Source: an uncultured Anaerobutyricum sp.
GTDB lineage: Bacteria > Bacillota > Clostridia > Lachnospirales > Lachnospiraceae
Reading direction: 5' to 3'
Length of the DNA: 22,620 bases
NCBI RefSeq assembly: GCF_934307085.1
Contig: NZ_CAKRCF010000046.1
Span: 1-22,620, forward strand
The position numbers and the translations under genes are program-made. The notes beneath the pieces are model-generated. The model did no database searches. It was given only the letters and a program-made list of their open reading frames with translations, and was not told the origin of the DNA. Each line of letters starts with the position of its first letter. Position 1 is the first letter of the stretch. This document shows, piece by piece, positions 14,025-22,489 of the stretch.

Positions 14025-15149
14025 TTACAGAATGTACCGTACATTCTTCTCGATTACGATCTTAACCTCATCATCGGTTCCGACGTAGTTCGTTCCTGGA
14101 CGGAGAGTATCTCTACTCTCTACGATACAGTTCTCAATATAGGAGTCATCTCCGATATATACATCATTTAAAACGATGGAGTTCTTGATAGTACAGTTGT
14201 TTCCAATATATACATCTTTGAAGATGATGGAATTCTCAACCTTACCATTAACGATACATCCGGAAGAAATAATACTGTTCTTTACTTCTGCACCTGCATT
14301 GTATTTTGCTGGTGGAAGGTCATCTACTTTAGAGTATACGTCTGGGTACTGTTTGAAGAAGTAATCTCTTACGTCTTTCTTCAAGAAGTCCATATTTGTC
14401 TTGAAATAGGAATCTACTGTTGCAATGTTTCTCCAGTATGTATCAAGTTTGTAACCATAAATCTTACGAACATTTCTGTAACGAACAAGTACATCCTGTA
14501 CAAAGTCGTGTCTGTCTTCTCTTGCGCAGCGCTCAAGAATCTCAATCAAATGACGTCTTCTGATTACGTAAACACCGATAGATACGTTGTTGGAGGAAGC
14601 AACAAGTGGCTTCTCTTCAAATTCTACGATTCTTTCGTTCTCATCTAACTTAAGAACACCAAAACGTGTTAAATCGTCATCTGTGTCTTTTAATGTTGTG
14701 TAAACTACAGTGATATCTGCATTTTTAGCGATATGTGCTTCAAGAACTTTGCTGTAGTCCATCTTATATACACCATCGCCTGTTGCGATGATTACATAAG
14801 GTTCATGGCTCCTCTTAAGAAAATCGATGTTCTGGTAAAGAGCATCTGCTGTTCCCTGATACCATGAATTATTGTTCTTTGTAACAGTAGGAGTGAAGAC
14901 ATAAAGTCCTCCCTGCTTTCTTCCGAAATCCCACCATTTACTTGAGCTTAAATGTTCGTTTAAGGAACGAGCATTAAACTGAGGTAATACCGCTACTTTA
15001 GATACGCGGGAATTACTCATATTACTTAATGTAAAATCGATTGCACGATAGCTTCCTGCTACTGGCAGGGCTGCAATCGCACGTTTATCGGATAATCTTC
15101 CAATTCTGTTATTATTACCACCTGCTAAAATAATACCTATAGACTTCAT
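14025..15149 (-). CDS. glgD: Glucose-1-phosphate adenylyltransferase-like subunit GlgD
   Basis: This 374-residue protein is related to ADP-glucose pyrophosphorylase and partners GlgC in Firmicutes. The nucleotidyltransferase fold spans about 1-250 (WYQGTADALYQN, ATGDGVYKMDY, EFEEKP). It is followed by left-handed beta-helix hexapeptide repeats (NSIISSGCIVNGKVENSII and onwards). The nucleotide-binding loop is degenerate (GGNNNRI at 10-16 where GlgC has GGQGSRL), in keeping with a largely regulatory subunit that raises GlgC activity. AGGTGA lies upstream of the ATG. It follows glgC by 19 bases and so is translated from the same mRNA. Confidence 0.95.
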   Translation of the reverse strand: MKSIGIILAGGNNNRIGRLSDKRAIAALPVAGSYRAIDFTLSNMSNSRVSKVAVLPQFNARSLNEHLSSSKWWDFGRKQGGLYVFTPTVTKNNNSWYQGTADALYQNIDFLKRSHEPYVIIATGDGVYKMDYSKVLEAHIAKNADITVVYTTLKDTDDDLTRFGVLKLDENERIVEFEEKPLVASSNNVSIGVYVIRRRHLIEILERCAREDRHDFVQDVLVRYRNVRKIYGYKLDTYWRNIATVDSYFKTNMDFLKKDVRDYFFKQYPDVYSKVDDLPPAKYNAGAEVKNSIISSGCIVNGKVENSIIFKDVYIGNNCTIKNSIVLNDVYIGDDSYIENCIVESRDTLRPGTNYVGTDDEVKIVIEKNVRYIL

Positions 15150-15168
15150 TTATGTCACCTGCCCTCTA

Positions 15169-16428
15169 CTATCTGATAATGGATTCGCCGCTTGCCAGAA
15201 TTCCGTCTGGATAATCTTCTGCTGTTGTCTTTCCTACGATTGCGACATTCTTACCGATCTTAACGTTGGCCGGGATAACAGAACCTTCACCTATAGTAAC
15301 TAATCCGCCACTATAAACTTTAGGTTTATACTTGTTCTCTGCTTCTTCAAATACACCAAGCTCTGCGTTCTCTCCGACTTCTACGCTCTCTGCAATGATA
15401 GATTTCTCTACCTTAGCACCCTTTTTGATTACGGTATTATTCATAATAATAGAGTTAGTAACTACAGCACCTTCCTCAATAACAACACCAGCTCCGATTA
15501 CAGAGTTGGAAATCTCACCATAAACTTCTGTTCCGTCTCCGACGATACAAGCATTTACCTTAGAGTCTGCTGAGAAATACTGTGGTGGAATAACGTCTGT
15601 CTTTGTATATATTCTCCAGAATTCCTCGTAAAGATTAAATTCTGGTATAATATCAATCAATTCCATATTCGCTTCCCAATATGCGGAAAGTGTTCCTACA
15701 TCCTTCCAGTAACCCTGATAGTTGTAAGCCATAATCTTATCACCACGCTGGTGGCAGTAAGGAATTACATGCATACCGAAGTCACAGCCAGGCTGTTCAG
15801 ATAAAGTTTCCAGAGCTTCCTTTAATACTTCCCAGTTAAAGATGTAAATACCCATGGACGCTTTATTACTTCTTGGGTTGGCTGGTTTCTCTTCGAATTC
15901 AAGAATCTGATTATTCTCATCTGTGATTACCAAACCAAAACGGCTGGCATCTTCCCATGGCACTTCATATGTAGCCAATGTAATCTGTGCATTGTTCTTC
16001 TTATGGAACTCAAGCATTAATTCGTAATCCATCTTATAGATGTGGTCACCGCCAAGAATAATTACATAATCTGGATGATAATACTCCATGAATTCCATGT
16101 TCTGATAAATTGCGTTCGCTGTTCCTGTGTACCAGTCAGTATTCTGGCTCTTCTCGTATGGAGGTAAAATGGAAACACCACCTATATTACGATCCAAATC
16201 CCAAGGAATACCGATACCGATATGCTGGTTCAGTCTCAATGGCTGATACTGTGTAAGGACACCTACTGTGTCAATTCCAGAGTTAATACAGTTACTTAAC
16301 GGAAAATCAATGATTTTGTACTTTCCGCCGAATGCTACTGCTGGTTTTGCTAATTTTGAGGTTAGTACGCCAAGACGGCTTCCTTGTCCACCAGCTAAGA
16401 GCATTGCTATCATTTCTTTTTTTATCAT
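15169..16428 (-). CDS. glgC: Glucose-1-phosphate adenylyltransferase GlgC
   Basis: This 419-residue enzyme makes ADP-glucose from ATP and glucose 1-phosphate, the first committed step of glycogen synthesis. It has AGGQGSRL at 12-19, the [20 protein letters not shown] region, [28 protein letters not shown] and a C-terminal left-handed beta-helix ([16 protein letters not shown] and onwards). All catalytic regions are intact, unlike in GlgD. The ATG at 16428 has AAAGGGGTG 7-9 bases upstream; a GTG three codons earlier is part of that site and is not chosen. A good promoter (16458-16486) lies 30 bases upstream. It is the first gene of glgC-glgD-spoVG. Confidence 0.97.
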   Translation of the reverse strand: MIKKEMIAMLLAGGQGSRLGVLTSKLAKPAVAFGGKYKIIDFPLSNCINSGIDTVGVLTQYQPLRLNQHIGIGIPWDLDRNIGGVSILPPYEKSQNTDWYTGTANAIYQNMEFMEYYHPDYVIILGGDHIYKMDYELMLEFHKKNNAQITLATYEVPWEDASRFGLVITDENNQILEFEEKPANPRSNKASMGIYIFNWEVLKEALETLSEQPGCDFGMHVIPYCHQRGDKIMAYNYQGYWKDVGTLSAYWEANMELIDIIPEFNLYEEFWRIYTKTDVIPPQYFSADSKVNACIVGDGTEVYGEISNSVIGAGVVIEEGAVVTNSIIMNNTVIKKGAKVEKSIIAESVEVGENAELGVFEEAENKYKPKVYSGGLVTIGEGSVIPANVKIGKNVAIVGKTTAEDYPDGILASGESIIR

Positions 16429-16437
16429 AATAATCAC

Positions 16438-16821
16438 CCCTTTGTCACATAATACTTATTATAGCACTGAAATTCCCAAATGAAAAGCATTTTAGCACAA
16501 AAAAACAAAATATATTTTATCTTTTTTTATCTAATTTGTATCGTTTTTCTGGGCATAGTTTACATTTCATGATAAAAACCTACGAAAAGGGTAGGGGTTT
16601 ATGATGGAAAGTGCCCTATGGATAGGGAATTTTGGGAGAGATTTGTGGTAGAATTCTTTCTTGAATCTCGTTTGGTGGTGCGATATACTATAAACGACTT
16701 TTAAATAACTAAATTGTAATTATTTAGAACTATTTCGTTATAATATTGCTTTATGTGTGACTCTGAATAATTGCACTTATATTGAATTTTTTCGTCATTT
16801 TTTATGGCAATGGAGGGAAAT
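16438..16821. other. Divergent intergenic region glgC / murC
   Basis: Besides the glgC promoter, this region holds an imperfect long hairpin (16565-16610; TTTCATGATAAAAACCTAC against GTAGGGGTTTATGATGGAAA) and a small one (CCCTA 16614-16618 with TAGGG 16623-16627) between the two divergent promoters. On the plus strand TTGTAA (16714-16719) and TATAAT (16739-16744) with a 19-base gap are the best murC promoter candidate. No gene is seen. Confidence 0.45.
16458..16486 (-). promoter_or_regulatory. Promoter of the glgC operon
   Basis: On the minus strand, TTTTCA (16486-16481), a 17-base spacer and a perfect TATAAT (16463-16458) with a TG extension (TGCTATAAT) occur. Transcription should start near 16451, giving a short leader of about 22 bases. 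Confidence 0.7.
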
Positions 16822-18204
16822 ATGTATACGATTGATTTTCAAAAGCCGATTCACGTTCATTTTATCGGTATCGGCGGTATCAGCATGAGTGGTCTTGCTG
16901 AGATTTTATTAAACAGACATTTTACAGTTACTGGTTCTGATATGCAGGCATCTGATATGACAAAGCATCTTGAAGAGACAGGTGCAAAGGTTGTGATTGG
17001 ACAGAAAGCAGAGAATATTACTGATGATATCGACCTTGTTGTTTATACTGCTGCAATTCATGAATCTAATGCAGAGTTTGCTGCTGCAAAGACTAAAGGG
17101 ATTCCTATGATGACTCGTGCGGCTCTTCTTGGACAGATTATGGCGAATTTTGCAAAGTCTATCGCTGTTGCAGGAACTCATGGAAAGACAACAACAACTT
17201 CTATGCTGACTCACATTCTTCTTCAGGCAGATACGGATCCTACTGTCAGTGTTGGGGGTATGTTAGACCGTATTGGTGGAAATATCCGTGTTGGACATTC
17301 TGACCTTTTCCTTACAGAAGCATGTGAATATACAAACAGCTTTTTAGAGTTCTATCCATTGTATTCTATTATTTTAAATGTAGAAGAAGATCATATGGAT
17401 TTCTTTAAAGACATTGAAGATATTAAAAATTCTTTCCACAAGTTTGCCTCTCAGACTGCTGATGATGGTCTTATCATCATTAATGGTGACATGGACCACA
17501 CAGACTTTATCTTAAATGATCTTGCTCAGAAGCATGTTACTTTTGGTCTGAATCCGGAAAATGATTACACTGCAACAGATATTACATTTGATAAAGAAGG
17601 AAATGCTTCTTATAACCTTGTTGCACATGGTGAATCTAAGGGTCGCATCGCGTTAAATGTAAAGGGACGCCACAATGTTATGAACTCTCTGGCTGCTATC
17701 GCATGTACAGAAGCAATCGGACTTCCTTTAGATGCAATCCGCAAGGGACTTTTATCTTTCGGTGGAACACACCGCCGTTTTGAATACAAAGGTTCTCTTG
17801 GTGACGTAACTGTAATCGATGACTACGCTCATCACCCAACAGAAATCCGTGCTACTCTATCTGCTGCAAAGGATTATCCACACGATGAACTCTGGGTTAT
17901 CTTCCAGCCTCATACATATACACGTACAAAAGCATTTCTCCCTGAGTTTGCAAAGGCATTAGAGCAGGCAGACCATGTTGTTCTGGCTGATATTTATGCT
18001 GCACGTGAAGTAGATACCGGAGAAGTTTCTTCCAAAGACGTAATGAAGCTTTTACAGGAAGATGGACAGGATGTGCATTACTTCCCAAGTTTTGAGGAGA
18101 TTAAGAACTTTGTGAAGAGTCATGTGAAAGGACATGATCTGCTGATTACGATGGGAGCAGGTAATGTCGTGGAAATCGGAGAAGAACTTCTAGCTGAGAA
18201 ATAA
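16822..18204 (+). CDS. murC: UDP-N-acetylmuramate--L-alanine ligase MurC
   Basis: This 460-residue cytoplasmic ATP-dependent ligase adds L-alanine to UDP-MurNAc in peptidoglycan precursor synthesis. N-terminal UDP-sugar-binding motif IGIGGISMSGLAEIL lies near residue 14. The ATP loop AGTHGKTTTTSM is near 116. NVEEDHMDFF and the C-terminal domain motif IDDYAHHPTEIRATL (near 332) match Mur ligases, and the first motif marks MurC rather than MurD/E/F. The ATG at 16822 has GGAGG 5 bases upstream; the earlier in-frame ATG at 16804 has no such site. It is the first gene of the plus-strand block. Its end carries a TTTGCCGCAGGCAAA module and a strong hairpin. Confidence 0.97.
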   Translation: MYTIDFQKPIHVHFIGIGGISMSGLAEILLNRHFTVTGSDMQASDMTKHLEETGAKVVIGQKAENITDDIDLVVYTAAIHESNAEFAAAKTKGIPMMTRAALLGQIMANFAKSIAVAGTHGKTTTTSMLTHILLQADTDPTVSVGGMLDRIGGNIRVGHSDLFLTEACEYTNSFLEFYPLYSIILNVEEDHMDFFKDIEDIKNSFHKFASQTADDGLIIINGDMDHTDFILNDLAQKHVTFGLNPENDYTATDITFDKEGNASYNLVAHGESKGRIALNVKGRHNVMNSLAAIACTEAIGLPLDAIRKGLLSFGGTHRRFEYKGSLGDVTVIDDYAHHPTEIRATLSAAKDYPHDELWVIFQPHTYTRTKAFLPEFAKALEQADHVVLADIYAAREVDTGEVSSKDVMKLLQEDGQDVHYFPSFEEIKNFVKSHVKGHDLLITMGAGNVVEIGEELLAEK

Positions 18205-18211
18205 GTCCTGA

Positions 18212-18287
18212 TTTGCCGCAGGCAAAGGAAAAACTGACGCCGCTGTAAAAGTTTTGTGCAATCTTTTCCCAAAACTTTTACAGCGGC
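18212..18287 (+). terminator. Element 3: TTTGCCGCAGGCAAA module plus 18-base inverted repeat after murC
   Basis: The palindromic 15-mer (18212-18226), eight bases after the murC stop, is the same as in elements 1 and 2. It is followed by a perfect 18-base inverted repeat (18239-18256 with 18270-18287, 13-base loop). The tail TGTTTACTTT is only moderately T-rich. It should stop or strongly pause transcription from murC. Confidence 0.7.
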
Positions 18288-18343
18288 TGTTTACTTTAAG
18301 TTCTATAAATTAGCGGAAAGAGATTCGGGGATAGTAACAGAAG

Positions 18344-18600
18344 TTATCCACATTGTCCACAATTTTAAAAAATTTTTAGGGGGTATTTCGAATTTTTCCC
18401 CATGTTATTTACATTTTGTCCACATTGTATTTTTATTTGTTCACACCTATATCTTGGAACTCATCACCCGTTTTAACCAGTTTTCTCCCCAAAATATCGA
18501 CTTTAACGCACCTATCCACAAAGTTATCCACATTATCCACAAAAATATCCACAGTGCCTATCAAGATTTTATACAGGGGTTATCCCCAATTTTATCCACA
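18344..18600 (+). promoter_or_regulatory. Cluster of DnaA boxes
   Basis: Nine 9-mers close to TTWTNCACA lie in the same direction. TTATCCACA occurs at 18344, 18524, 18533 and 18592; TTGTCCACA at 18353 and 18416; TTGTTCACA at 18437; CTATCCACA at 18512; and ATATCCACA at 18545. TTATCCCCA at 18580 is a near-match. Two pairs (18344/18353 and 18524/18533) abut with no spacing, and their flanks repeat too. The cluster lies in AT-rich DNA in the 609-base gap between murC and dnaD. DnaA binding is highly likely. Its role may be regulation of dnaD-dnaC, DnaA titration, or an origin-like site. dnaA and dnaN are not in the window. Confidence 0.85.
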
Positions 18601-18834
18601 TTCTCCCCAGATTCAAAACTGTATTTTTTTTTGAGGGTGTGCTATTCTATATTACGAATTATTCAGAAATATACCGATGCTATTTTGTGGTGTCTGGCTT
18701 TTTGGATAACCATTTATTTTTACAGAATTTATAAATTTATTGGAGCGTACAGATAATAGATTTCTTTTTAAATACGCTTCCCAAAACACAAGCTGATAAC
18801 CAACAGACTACAGATGATAGAAATAAGGGGTATA
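18601..18834. other. Gap between the DnaA boxes and dnaD
   Basis: AT-rich sequence with a 9-base T-run and no convincing sigma-A promoter pair. The TGC-TATTCT and GATAAT hexamers near 18640 and 18754 lack good -35 partners. This part of the gap may unwind easily or hold an atypical promoter for the dnaD operon. A frame running through the boxes here is rejected below. Confidence 0.35.
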
Positions 18835-20085
18835 ATGAACGATAAGATTACTTTACTTTACAATGTGCAAAATGAAGTTACTGTTCTGCCAAACAAATTT
18901 ATTGACGAGTATATGATAAAGGCGGATGGGGAATATGTTAAGATTTATCTTCTGATTCTTCGTCTGCAGGGTATGGGACTGCCAGTTGATGTAGACCGTA
19001 TTGCTGACCATCTTGAATTGACCAGAAAAGATGTTTTGCGTGCGCTTTCTTATTGGGAGAAAGCTGGTATTTTACAGACAAAAGTTGCTACTTCTGAAGC
19101 TGCTGTTACAACAACAGAAACAACGCCTGCGGCAAATGCAGTTTCTGGGGATACAGGAACTACTCAGACTACCAGGACTTCTGGTAATAATATGGCAGTT
19201 GGCATCAGTGGGGCTACTGGAAATGCTATGACCACTGGAAGCTCTGGCACTGCCGGAAATACTATGGCAGCCGGAGTTGGTAAAACTTCCGCTGGACAGA
19301 TTTCTTCTCCTTCACCAACAATTACTCCCGTACCGGAAAAGAATACATTAAGTCCTACAGAAGTGCAGGCTTCTATGACAAATACTGACTTAGAGCGGAC
19401 GATTTATATGGCGGAGACCTATATCGGAAGACCGTTTTCCACAACGGAGTTAAACAGTTTTTGTTACATTAATGACCAGCTTCATTTTTCATCAGACTTA
19501 CTTGAATATTTGATTGAATACTGCGTAACTCGCGGAAAAAAGAGCGTTCGCTATATTGAGAGCGTTGCGATCAACTGGTATCAGCAGGGTATCACAACCG
19601 TCAAAGAAGCGAAAGAGCAAAGTACACTGTATTCACAGAATGTATTTCCTATTATGAAGGCATTTGGCATTTCAAATCGTGATCCTGGTTCTGCAGAGCT
19701 TGACTACATAAAGAAATGGAATTCCCTGGGTCTTGGTACCGATATTATTATCGAGGCTTGCAGTCGGACTCTTCTGGCAACACATCAGGCAAGTTTTCCG
19801 TATGCGAACAAGATTCTTGAGGACTGGAAGCGGCTCGGCGTTCGAAACACTTCAGATATTAAGCATTTAGATGACAGACATCGTGCTACTACATCTGCTA
19901 CTTCAGGTTCTGCTTCGTCTGATTCAGGTTCTGTTGCCGGATACGCACAGGGACAGACTCGCAAAGGAATTACCGGAGCAGCCGCTCGAAAGAGCACTTC
20001 TACAAATCAGTTCCACAATTTTGAGCAGAGAACGTATGATTTTAATGACTTGGAATCTCGTCTTCTTGATAAGACCAGGAGGTAA
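18835..20085 (+). CDS. dnaD: DnaD domain protein (replication initiation / restart)
   Basis: This 416-residue protein has a winged-helix N-terminus (about 1-80: LPNKFIDEYMIKADGEYVKIYL, then DHLELTRKDVLRALSYWEKAGIL). Two DnaB_2/DnaD C-terminal domains follow: about 185-262 with YIESVAINWYQQGI, and about 268-340 with YANKILEDWKRLGV. DnaD remodels DNA and helps load the replicative helicase with the loader encoded next door. Between the winged helix and the first C-terminal domain lies a Thr/Ser/Gly/Ala-rich stretch (about 84-170) with imperfect repeats SGATGNAMTTG / SGTAGNTMAAG. The start at 18835 follows AAGGGG by 4 bases; an ATG seven codons earlier has no site. Its stop is inside the ribosome binding site of the next gene, so the two are translationally close. 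Confidence 0.9.
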   Translation: MNDKITLLYNVQNEVTVLPNKFIDEYMIKADGEYVKIYLLILRLQGMGLPVDVDRIADHLELTRKDVLRALSYWEKAGILQTKVATSEAAVTTTETTPAANAVSGDTGTTQTTRTSGNNMAVGISGATGNAMTTGSSGTAGNTMAAGVGKTSAGQISSPSPTITPVPEKNTLSPTEVQASMTNTDLERTIYMAETYIGRPFSTTELNSFCYINDQLHFSSDLLEYLIEYCVTRGKKSVRYIESVAINWYQQGITTVKEAKEQSTLYSQNVFPIMKAFGISNRDPGSAELDYIKKWNSLGLGTDIIIEACSRTLLATHQASFPYANKILEDWKRLGVRNTSDIKHLDDRHRATTSATSGSASSDSGSVAGYAQGQTRKGITGAAARKSTSTNQFHNFEQRTYDFNDLESRLLDKTRR

Positions 20086-20088
20086 TAT

Positions 20089-21090
20089 ATGGGCATTTCC
20101 ACAAGACAATATCAGGATATTATGAATGAATATGATGCGACCCGCCGCCGCAATTATATGGTGGAACAGGAACGTAAGGAGCGTGTTTATGCTCTGATTC
20201 CGGAAATCCGTCAGATTGATGAACAAATTGCCCGTGTCTCTGTCTCTATGGCAAAGGAAATGCTTCTCAAAAGGATTTCTAATGCAGATGCTAAGAAGTC
20301 TTTACAGGCGACAATCTATGACCTTTCCATGGAGAAGGTAAATCTATTAGCCATTCATGATTTCCCGGCAGATTATCTTGATCCGATTTACGATTGTCCG
20401 GAATGTAAAGATACTGGATATGTTGGAGACAAAAAGTGCCGCTGTTTTCAGCGGAAAATTCGCCAGATTCTTTACAGCCAGTCTAATATTGAGGATGCGG
20501 CTAGTATAGAAACTTTTTCTTCTTTTCGCAGAGATTATTATTCTTCACAACGAAGCGGCAAAGAGAAGCTTTCTCCTCGCGAAAACATAGAGAATATCTT
20601 ATCAGCAAGCCGTTCCTTTATTGAAAGCTTTGACTCAAAACCGGGACAAAATCTTTTAATCTACGGCAATGCCGGTGTTGGCAAGACATTTCTTTCAAAC
20701 TGTATCGCGGGAGAGCTTCTGAATCGTGGAAAAGGTGTTATCTACCTGACTGCCTATCAGTTTTTTGACCAACTTGCTGACTATACATTTCGCCGGGGTG
20801 CAGATAATGCACAGACATTGCCTGCTTTCCTACATTGTGACCTACTCATCATTGATGATTTAGGCACAGAACTGAATAATTCTTTCATTAATTCTCAACT
20901 TTTCTTATGTATTAATGAGAGAATTCTCAATAAGAAGTCTACTATTATAAGTACAAACCTTTCTTTGGAGCAGATTAACCGCTCTTACACAGAAAGAGTT
21001 TTTTCAAGAATTATACAGTCCTACACTCTTTTGCATATTTATGGAGAAGACATTCGCATAAAAAAGGCGTTCTCCTCCCTTGACGAATAG
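20089..21090 (+). CDS. DnaC/DnaI-like AAA+ helicase loader
   Basis: This 333-residue ATPase should load the replicative DNA helicase onto single strands. It has an N-terminal helical part (1-90), then a four-cysteine zinc-binding cluster C103-x2-C106 and C117-x-C119 (CPECKDTGYVGDKKCRC). The AAA+ core has Walker A GNAGVGKT at 193-200, Walker B LLIIDDLGTE at 252-261, sensor 1 IISTNLS at 286 and an arginine-finger region SYTERVFSRI at 299-308. AGGAGGTAATAT precedes the ATG, and the AGGAGG overlaps the dnaD stop, which points to coupled expression. The zinc cluster plus AAA+ layout is typical of Clostridial DnaC/DnaI homologues. Confidence 0.93.
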   Translation: MGISTRQYQDIMNEYDATRRRNYMVEQERKERVYALIPEIRQIDEQIARVSVSMAKEMLLKRISNADAKKSLQATIYDLSMEKVNLLAIHDFPADYLDPIYDCPECKDTGYVGDKKCRCFQRKIRQILYSQSNIEDAASIETFSSFRRDYYSSQRSGKEKLSPRENIENILSASRSFIESFDSKPGQNLLIYGNAGVGKTFLSNCIAGELLNRGKGVIYLTAYQFFDQLADYTFRRGADNAQTLPAFLHCDLLIIDDLGTELNNSFINSQLFLCINERILNKKSTIISTNLSLEQINRSYTERVFSRIIQSYTLLHIYGEDIRIKKAFSSLDE

Positions 21091-21118
21091 GTGAAGGAAT
21101 GTTATAAAGGACTTGATA

Positions 21119-21165
21119 ACTATTCAGAGACAGGCTCATTTCTTTGATTTTTTGTTCTGAATAGT
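21119..21165. repeat. Perfect 10-base inverted repeat after the loader gene
   Basis: ACTATTCAGA (21119-21128) and TCTGAATAGT (21156-21165) pair exactly with a 27-base loop. No T-run follows, so a simple terminator is not supported. It may be an operator for prs or an RNA fold. Confidence 0.4.
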
Positions 21166-21293
21166 CATAATTTGTGATTATTCTAATTGAAATTTATTTT
21201 AAATTTATTAAAATGTCTTGAATAATTGCAGATATTCTATAAGATAAGTTATCTCACATAACAATAATCATATAATAAAGGAGTTAAACACAC

Positions 21294-22487
21294 ATGAGAC
21301 CAGATGATAGCAAATTTGCAACCGTTCCTGTAGGTAAGCTTGGAATTATCGTTCACCCTAGCTGTGCAGAGCTTGGAAAGAGAATCGACCAGTATATTGT
21401 AAACTGGCGTAAAGAGCGTGAGCATGAACACAAAGAGAATGTTGTATTTAAAGATTACGAGCAGGATACTTATATTATCGATGCAACCTGTTCCCGTTTC
21501 GGAACCGGTGAGGCAAAGGCACTGATCTCCGATTCTGTTCGTGGTGTAGATCTTTACATCCTCGCAGATGTTCTTAACTATAGTTTAAAATATAAAGTAT
21601 GTGGTCATGAAAACCACATGTCCCCTGATGATATTTACGCAGATGTTAAGCGTATCATCGGTGCTGCTTCCGGTAAGCCAAAGAGCATTACCGTTATTAT
21701 GCCGTTCCTTTATGAGAGCCGTCAGCATAAGAGAAGCTCCAGAGAATCTTTAGACTGTGCTTACGCATTACAGGAACTTACCGCAATCGGTGTTGATAAT
21801 GTTCTTACTTTTGATGCACATGATCCTCGTGTACAGAATGCGATCCCACTGAAAGGTTTTGACAATATCATGCCTACTTATCAGTTTATCAAGGCTTTAC
21901 TCCGCTCCACAAGCGACCTTGAGATTGATAATGAACATTTGATGGTAATCAGTCCGGATGAGGGTGCTATGAACCGTACAATGTACTTCTCCAGCGTTCT
22001 TGGTGTAGATATCGGAATGTTCTACAAGAGAAGAGATTATTCTGTTGTCGTTGATGGACGTAACCCTATCGTTGCACACGAGTTCTTAGGTGCTTCCGTT
22101 GAAGGTAAAGATGTAATGATCATTGATGATATGATTTCCTCCGGTGAAAGTATGTTAGATGTTGCCAGAGAGTTAAAGAGAAGAAAGGCTCGCCGTGTAT
22201 TCTGTATCTCTACTTTCGGTATGTTCACTAACGGACTGGAATCCTTCGACAAAGCTTACGAAGAGGGACTTATCTACAAGGTAATCACTACAAACTGTAC
22301 TTACCAGCGCCCAGACCTCTTTGAGCGTCCATGGTATGTAAGCTGTGATGTTGCCAAGTACATCGCTCTCTTAATTGATTCTATCAACCATGAGGCTTCT
22401 ATCAGTGCGATCTTAAACCCTCATGACAGAATTACAAAGAGATTAGAAGAATACAAACAGTTCCACACAATTAAGGAAGATAAATAG
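21294..22487 (+). CDS. prs: Ribose-phosphate pyrophosphokinase (PRPP synthetase), long divergent type
   Basis: This 397-residue cytoplasmic enzyme should make PRPP from ATP and ribose 5-phosphate for nucleotide and amino acid synthesis. It is about 80 residues longer than classical Prs. The catalytic flexible loop appears as YESRQHKRSSRESL (near 140; usual RQDRK..REP). The DLHA-like segment is LTFDAHDPRVQ. The pyrophosphate loop is SPDEGAMNR (near 220; usual SPDxGGxxR). The PRPP loop is VMIIDDMISSGESM (near 276; usual VDDMIDTGGT). The C-terminus extends into an extra helix region. AAAGGAG lies about 10 bases upstream of the ATG. It lies 203 bases after the loader gene, likely with its own promoter. 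Family is clear; the regulatory properties of this type cannot be read from sequence. Confidence 0.9.
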   Translation: MRPDDSKFATVPVGKLGIIVHPSCAELGKRIDQYIVNWRKEREHEHKENVVFKDYEQDTYIIDATCSRFGTGEAKALISDSVRGVDLYILADVLNYSLKYKVCGHENHMSPDDIYADVKRIIGAASGKPKSITVIMPFLYESRQHKRSSRESLDCAYALQELTAIGVDNVLTFDAHDPRVQNAIPLKGFDNIMPTYQFIKALLRSTSDLEIDNEHLMVISPDEGAMNRTMYFSSVLGVDIGMFYKRRDYSVVVDGRNPIVAHEFLGASVEGKDVMIIDDMISSGESMLDVARELKRRKARRVFCISTFGMFTNGLESFDKAYEEGLIYKVITTNCTYQRPDLFERPWYVSCDVAKYIALLIDSINHEASISAILNPHDRITKRLEEYKQFHTIKEDK

Positions 22488-22489
22488 AA

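Noticed and set aside
18344..18600. The DnaA-box cluster as the chromosomal oriC
   Set aside because: dnaA, dnaN and other origin-linked genes are not next to it, so calling it oriC is not supported; it is listed as a DnaA-binding cluster only.
18256..18756. 166-codon plus-strand frame through the DnaA-box region
   Set aside because: It has no ribosome binding site, an odd composition (repeated His-Ile-Val-His from the boxes read in frame), and runs through the terminator arm and the box cluster. The DNA repeats explain it.
21237..21280. TATAAT just before the prs ribosome binding site as its -10
   Set aside because: It would start transcription inside the AAAGGAG site and has no -35 at 17 bases, so I do not call it a promoter.
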